A stretch of DNA of 15,766 bases from an uncultured Campylobacter sp. (GTDB lineage: Bacteria; Actinomycetota; Actinomycetes; Mycobacteriales; Mycobacteriaceae), in the NCBI GenBank assembly GCA_943913625.1, contig CALTYW010000047.1, positions 1-15,766 on the forward strand, in the 5' to 3' direction. Positions 12,731 through 15,766 of the stretch are shown one piece after another. The notes beneath the pieces were generated by a model. It made no database searches. It worked only from the letters and a program-made list of their open reading frames with translations, and was not told where the DNA came from. Made by a program: the position numbers and the translations under genes. The stretch's first letter is position 1. The number at the start of each line of letters is the position of its first letter.

Positions 12731-12885
12731 CACTCCACCTCACGCTTCATGTAGGCGACAACATTGTCGTTGGTCGGGCCCGGGGTGACGGCTACGAGTT
12801 CCCAGCCGTCTTCGCCCCAGGTGTCGAGGATTTGCTTCGTCGCGTGCGTCAACAGTGGCACGGTGGCGTATTCCCATTTGGTCAT
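12730..12885 (-). CDS. DUF4177 small protein (Rv3678A-like)
   Basis: A 51-aa protein beginning MTKWEYATVPLLTHA and containing WGEDGWELVAVTPGP, the family hallmark (Trp-Glu-Tyr near the start, then a GWELV turn). Function is unknown for the family. The open frame continues to 13032, but ATG 12883-12885 has TAGGGT exactly 7 nt upstream and gives the normal family N-terminus. The upstream 49 codons overlap whcA on the same strand and look like shadow sequence. It forms a two-gene operon with ridA. Confidence 0.85.
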   Translation of the reverse strand: MTKWEYATVPLLTHATKQILDTWGEDGWELVAVTPGPTNDNVVAYMKREVE

Positions 12886-12892
12886 GGGGGCC

Positions 12893-12898
12893 ACCCTA
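12893..12898 (-). promoter_or_regulatory. -10 element for leaderless transcription of the DUF4177-ridA operon
   Basis: On the minus strand TAGGGT is followed by GGCCCCC (7 nt) and the ATG at 12885. It lies in the 38-nt gap between whcA and the DUF4177 gene, where no Shine-Dalgarno sequence is present. Confidence 0.5.
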
Positions 12899-12923
12899 CC
12901 GAGATTTTTCGCCCGAGAGTGCC

Positions 12924-13271
12924 TTAGAGGCCGATCACTTCCGCGCCCGATGCGAGGTAGGACGCCCAGTCCTTCACGTGCGGGTTCTTGCGCAGCACCG
13001 CACGGCGCTGGCGCTCCGTCAGACCGCCCCATACGCCGAATTCGACGCGGTTATCCAAGGCGTCGGCACGGCACTCGGTGAGCACCGGACAGGCGCGGCA
13101 GATGGCTGCAGCCTTGCGCTGCTCTGCGCCACGGACGAACAGCGCATCCGGGTCGCCGCCGCGGCACTGCGCCTGGGTGACCCACTCGCCGCGGTCGAAA
13201 ACCAGCGAACCTGAAGAATTGCACTTGCGGGAAGTGGTAGTCGCAGTGGTGTTGCGCAACGTGGTGGTCAT
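12924..13271 (-). CDS. whcA: WhiB4-type iron-sulfur redox regulator (WhcA-like)
   Basis: A 115-aa WhiB-like protein. Cluster ligands are Cys36 (AQCRGGDPDALF), Cys58, Cys61 (ICRACPV) and Cys67 (TECRADAL), spaced C-X21-C-X2-C-X5-C, followed by the GVWGGLT turn (79-85) and a basic RQRR DNA-contact stretch. An additional Cys17 lies in the N-terminal tail. In C. glutamicum whcA adjoins a class A PBP gene, as here, and WhcA acts as a negative regulator of the oxidative stress response; in mycobacteria WhiB4 is the counterpart. ATG 13269-13271 has AAGGAG 7 nt upstream, so unlike its neighbours it has a leader. The shared upstream region with pbp1a holds two CRP-like sites. Confidence 0.93.
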   Translation of the reverse strand: MTTTLRNTTATTTSRKCNSSGSLVFDRGEWVTQAQCRGGDPDALFVRGAEQRKAAAICRACPVLTECRADALDNRVEFGVWGGLTERQRRAVLRKNPHVKDWASYLASGAEVIGL

Positions 13272-13340
13272 AGTTGTGCTCCTTCCGGAAACGCAGCTGG
13301 CTTAGCCTTATTCGTTCAACCGCATAACTCGCCGGTCACC

Positions 13341-13356
13341 TGTAGATGTAATCACA
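13341..13356. promoter_or_regulatory. CRP/GlxR-like site 1, whcA-pbp1a intergenic region
   Basis: TGTAGATGTAATCACA fits the 16-bp GlxR pattern TGTGA-N6-TCACA at 8 of its 10 fixed positions. It lies about 70 nt upstream of whcA. Assignment to GlxR is inference from sequence alone. Confidence 0.4.
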
Positions 13357-13368
13357 CGGTCAGATTCA

Positions 13369-13384
13369 TGTCGAATGGATCACA
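13369..13384. promoter_or_regulatory. CRP/GlxR-like site 2, whcA-pbp1a intergenic region
   Basis: TGTCGAATGGATCACA also fits 8 of 10 fixed positions and shares the ATCACA half with site 1, offset by 28 nt. It lies 57 nt upstream of the pbp1a start. Confidence 0.35.
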
Positions 13385-13389
13385 ATAAC

Positions 13390-13423
13390 GGGGGGAGTGC
13401 GGTATTCCCCCTCATCGGATGAG
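13390..13423. repeat. Two small inverted repeats upstream of pbp1a
   Basis: GGGGGA and TCCCCC face each other around a 9-nt loop, and CTCAT and ATGAG face each other around CGG. Both lie just upstream of the presumed pbp1a -10 element, so they would act as DNA sites, or as leader hairpins if transcription starts further upstream. Confidence 0.3.
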
Positions 13424-13428
13424 TCATT

Positions 13429-13434
13429 TAAGGT
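13429..13434 (+). promoter_or_regulatory. -10 element for leaderless transcription of pbp1a
   Basis: TAAGGT is followed by AAAGGC (6 nt) and the GTG at 13441. The AAGG overlapping it could alternatively act as a poor, too-close ribosome site. Confidence 0.4.
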
Positions 13435-13440
13435 AAAGGC

Positions 13441-15766
13441 GTGTCCGCACTGAAAAGCCTCGGAAACCTGCTTCTTGCCCTGCTTGCGGCGGGTCTCGCC
13501 ATCGCGCTGTGCCTCGCGCCCATTGCGGGTGTCGGCGGCGCGGCCATCGCGCGTGCCGACGAAACCATGCAGTCCAACCTCGCCGACCTCACCCACGGCA
13601 ACGTCCCAGGTGTCACGACAATCACGGATGTGAACGGTGACCCGATGGCGTGGATTTACAGCCAGCGCCGCTACGAGGTGGCCAGCGCAGAGATTTCCCA
13701 GTACGCCAAGGACGCGCTGGTGGCCACCGAGGACCGCCGCTTTTACGACCATGAGGGCGTGGACATGCAGGGCTTCGCCCGAGCGCTCGTGACCAACGTG
13801 CTGGCCGGCGGCGTGGAGCAGGGTGCTTCCACCATTAACCAGCAGTACGTGAAGAACTACCTGTGGCTCATCGAGGCGAAGAACGAAGAGGACGCCCAGG
13901 CCGCCACGGAGCAGTCCATCCCCCGCAAGCTGCGCGAGATGCGCATGGCGTCCGATCTGGACAAGACACTGGAGAAGGACGAGATTCTCACCCGGTATCT
14001 GAACCTCGTCTCCTTCGGCAACCACGCCTACGGCATCGAGGCAGCCGCGCGCACCTACTTTGATAAGCACGCCAACCAGCTCAACCCGGCGCAGGCCGCA
14101 CTGCTGGTGGGGCTGTTGCAGTCGGTGGAGGCGCTGAACCCGTACACCAACCCGGACGGGGCGGTGCACCGCCGCAACGTGGTTTTGAACAACATGGCCG
14201 CCGAGGGCTACATCCCGCAGACGGAGGCCGACCGCTGGGCCGGCGCCCCGCTGGGAATCCTGGAGAAGCCCAAAACGCTGCCGGAGGGCTGCATCACCGC
14301 CGGCGACAAGGGCTTCATGTGCGACTACGCCCTCAAGTACTTGGGCGAGAAGGGCCTGCCGCTCGAGGAGATCGAGCGCGGCTCCTACACCATCACCACC
14401 ACCTTGGACCCGCACATCCAGGAGGTGGCCACCAACGCGGTGCGCGCGAATGTGAGCCCCTACACCCACGGCGTGGCCGGGGTGCTCAACGTGATCAAGC
14501 CGGGCACGGAGTCACGCGACATCCAGGCGATGGCTTCCTCGCGCTATTACGGCCTCGACCTGGAGCAGAGCCAGACGATCATGCCGCAGCCGACCTCGCT
14601 GGTGGGCAACGGCGCTGGCTCGGTGTTCAAGATCTTCACTGCCGCGGCGGCGCTCGAACAGGGCTACGGACTGAACACCATGCTGGAAACCCCGACCCGC
14701 TCCGTGGTCTACGGCATGGGCGCAGGCGGCGCCGCGAACTGCCCGCCGGGCGCGTACTGCGTGGAAAACGCGGGCGTGTACGCCCCGCGCATGACGCTTC
14801 AAGACGCCTTGGCGCAATCCCCCAACACCACCTTCATCGAGCTGGTGCAGAAGACCGGTGTGGCCCCGGTCGTGGACATCGCCGTGCGCCTGGGCCTGCG
14901 CTCCTACCAGGATCCGGACTCCTTCGGCGACGGCCGCTCCATCGCCCAGGCCGCGAAGGAAGAGAACATGGGCGCGTTCACCCTCGGCCCCACCGCCGTC
15001 AACGCGCTGGAGCTTTCCAACGTGGGCGCGACACTGGCGTCGAACGGCCGCTGGTGCGAACCCAACCCGATCGCGAACATCACCGACGACAAGGGCCAGC
15101 AGGTCTTCATCGACCGCCCGGCCTGCGAGCAGGCGCTCGACCCGGAGATCGCGGCGGCGCTCGCGGCCGGCATGAGCAAGGACGCCGTCAGCGGCACCGG
15201 CGAGGACGCGGCGAAGCGCCACGGCTGGTCCTCCCCCGTCGCGGCGAAGACCGGCACGACCGAATCGCACCAGTCGTCGGCATTCCTCGGCTTCACCCTC
15301 GGCATGTCGGCGGCGACTTACATCTTCAACGACGGCACCCAGACCACCCCGCTGTGCACCGGCCCCGTGCGCCAGTGCTCCTTCGGCGACCTCTTCGGCG
15401 GCAACGAGGCCGCAGACACCTGGTTCCAGGCGGCGAACGGCATCCCTGGTGCCAACGCGGGGCTCCCGGCATCCAGCGCGCTCTACGACCGCGGGACGAA
15501 GCGCGCCGCCCTCGACGCCGTGGTTGGCCTGCCGCAGGCCACCGCAAAGAGCCAGCTGGAATCCCAGGGCTTCACCGTCACAGTCACCACCGTGTACGGC
15601 GCGGGCGCGCCCGCGGGCACCGTTGTTTCCGCGGTGCCGGCCGACCAGAACTTGTCCGCCGGGACGTCGGTGACGTTGAATGTGTCGGATGGCACTGGGA
15701 CGTCGGCAAGCAGTGTGCCCTCCCCGACCGCAACCGCGCCGAGCTCGCCCGCCCCGAGCACTCCCC
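13441..15766 (+). CDS. pbp1a: Class A penicillin-binding protein with PASTA domain (PonA2/PBP1a-like), 3' truncated by window
   Basis: 775 codons are visible, running off the right edge. Residues about 5-35 are one membrane helix. The glycosyltransferase (GT51) domain has catalytic Glu97 in ATEDRRFYDH, QGASTINQQ at 127-135 and DEILTRYLNLVSFG near 180-192. The transpeptidase domain has nucleophile Ser394 in SVFK (394-397), SPN at 460-462 and KTGTT at 603-607. A single PASTA domain covers about 692-751, and a Ser/Thr/Pro-rich tail begins near 753. It polymerises and cross-links peptidoglycan outside the membrane. The domain order equals PonA2 of mycobacteria and PBP1a of C. glutamicum. GTG 13441 is chosen from the leaderless -10 and the fit of the N-terminal helix. 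Confidence 0.93.
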   Translation, partial: MSALKSLGNLLLALLAAGLAIALCLAPIAGVGGAAIARADETMQSNLADLTHGNVPGVTTITDVNGDPMAWIYSQRRYEVASAEISQYAKDALVATEDRRFYDHEGVDMQGFARALVTNVLAGGVEQGASTINQQYVKNYLWLIEAKNEEDAQAATEQSIPRKLREMRMASDLDKTLEKDEILTRYLNLVSFGNHAYGIEAAARTYFDKHANQLNPAQAALLVGLLQSVEALNPYTNPDGAVHRRNVVLNNMAAEGYIPQTEADRWAGAPLGILEKPKTLPEGCITAGDKGFMCDYALKYLGEKGLPLEEIERGSYTITTTLDPHIQEVATNAVRANVSPYTHGVAGVLNVIKPGTESRDIQAMASSRYYGLDLEQSQTIMPQPTSLVGNGAGSVFKIFTAAAALEQGYGLNTMLETPTRSVVYGMGAGGAANCPPGAYCVENAGVYAPRMTLQDALAQSPNTTFIELVQKTGVAPVVDIAVRLGLRSYQDPDSFGDGRSIAQAAKEENMGAFTLGPTAVNALELSNVGATLASNGRWCEPNPIANITDDKGQQVFIDRPACEQALDPEIAAALAAGMSKDAVSGTGEDAAKRHGWSSPVAAKTGTTESHQSSAFLGFTLGMSAATYIFNDGTQTTPLCTGPVRQCSFGDLFGGNEAADTWFQAANGIPGANAGLPASSALYDRGTKRAALDAVVGLPQATAKSQLESQGFTVTVTTVYGAGAPAGTVVSAVPADQNLSAGTSVTLNVSDGTGTSASSVPSPTATAPSSPAPSTP

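Noticed and set aside
13366..14469. Minus-strand open frames opposite pbp1a (also 14512-15270)
   Set aside because: They lie antisense to a complete GT51/transpeptidase sequence with all catalytic motifs.

Overview
The window is a high-GC chromosomal segment from a Corynebacterium. Three things point there. The crp-type regulator reads almost identically to C. glutamicum GlxR (227 aa). A WhiB4-type protein sits beside a PASTA-containing class A penicillin-binding protein, as whcA and pbp1a do. The gene order is also a shortened version of the M. tuberculosis Rv3649-Rv3682 segment. Gene-order comparisons are from memory, not from an alignment. Nothing in the window looks recently acquired: there are no insertion sequences, integrases, tRNA genes or CRISPR arrays.

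Layout. At 1-95 is the 3' end of a + strand gene, probably the DEAH-type helicase that usually adjoins this locus. At 104-4371 on the minus strand is a compact Tad-type pilus/secretion operon, in transcription order: CpaE-like ATPase, TadA ATPase, TadB and TadC membrane platform proteins, a Flp-like pilin (DUF4244), a TadE-like protein and a second TadE-like protein. Most of its junctions are 1-4 nt overlaps. Between this operon and a divergent HAD phosphatase (4555) is a 183-nt promoter region with two perfect DnaA-box nonamers exactly 42 nt apart. After the HAD gene come a membrane-anchored alpha/beta hydrolase of the BAAT/acyl-CoA thioesterase family (minus) and a small holin-X-like membrane protein (plus).

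From 7048 to 10310 is a minus-strand cluster: nth (endonuclease III), a TlpA-like thioredoxin, a CoA-type NUDIX hydrolase and marP, a membrane-anchored periplasmic serine protease. Divergent from nth lies a probable 29-aa membrane protein (10339-10428), followed by glxR (10550-11233). A 97-bp imperfect palindrome separates glxR from the convergent metallo-beta-lactamase-fold gene. RidA and DUF4177 form a two-gene unit, then come whcA (whiB4) and, divergently, a class A PBP that runs off the right edge.

How the genes fit together. The window combines cell-surface functions (pilus, PBP, MarP, holin-like protein, TlpA) with redox and global regulation (WhcA, GlxR) and housekeeping (Nth, NUDIX, RidA). 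The most consistent regulatory signal is that six genes lacking a Shine-Dalgarno site have a TANNNT hexamer exactly 7 nt before the start codon, and the PBP gene has one 6 nt before. This is the geometry of leaderless transcripts. Genes inside operons instead have good GGAGG-type sites. I did not find a clearly new defence or mobile system. The best candidates for new biology are the DnaA-box pair at the tad/HAD promoter, the 29-aa protein with its face-to-face promoter, and the palindrome downstream of glxR. Every intergenic stretch is shorter than 300 bases.
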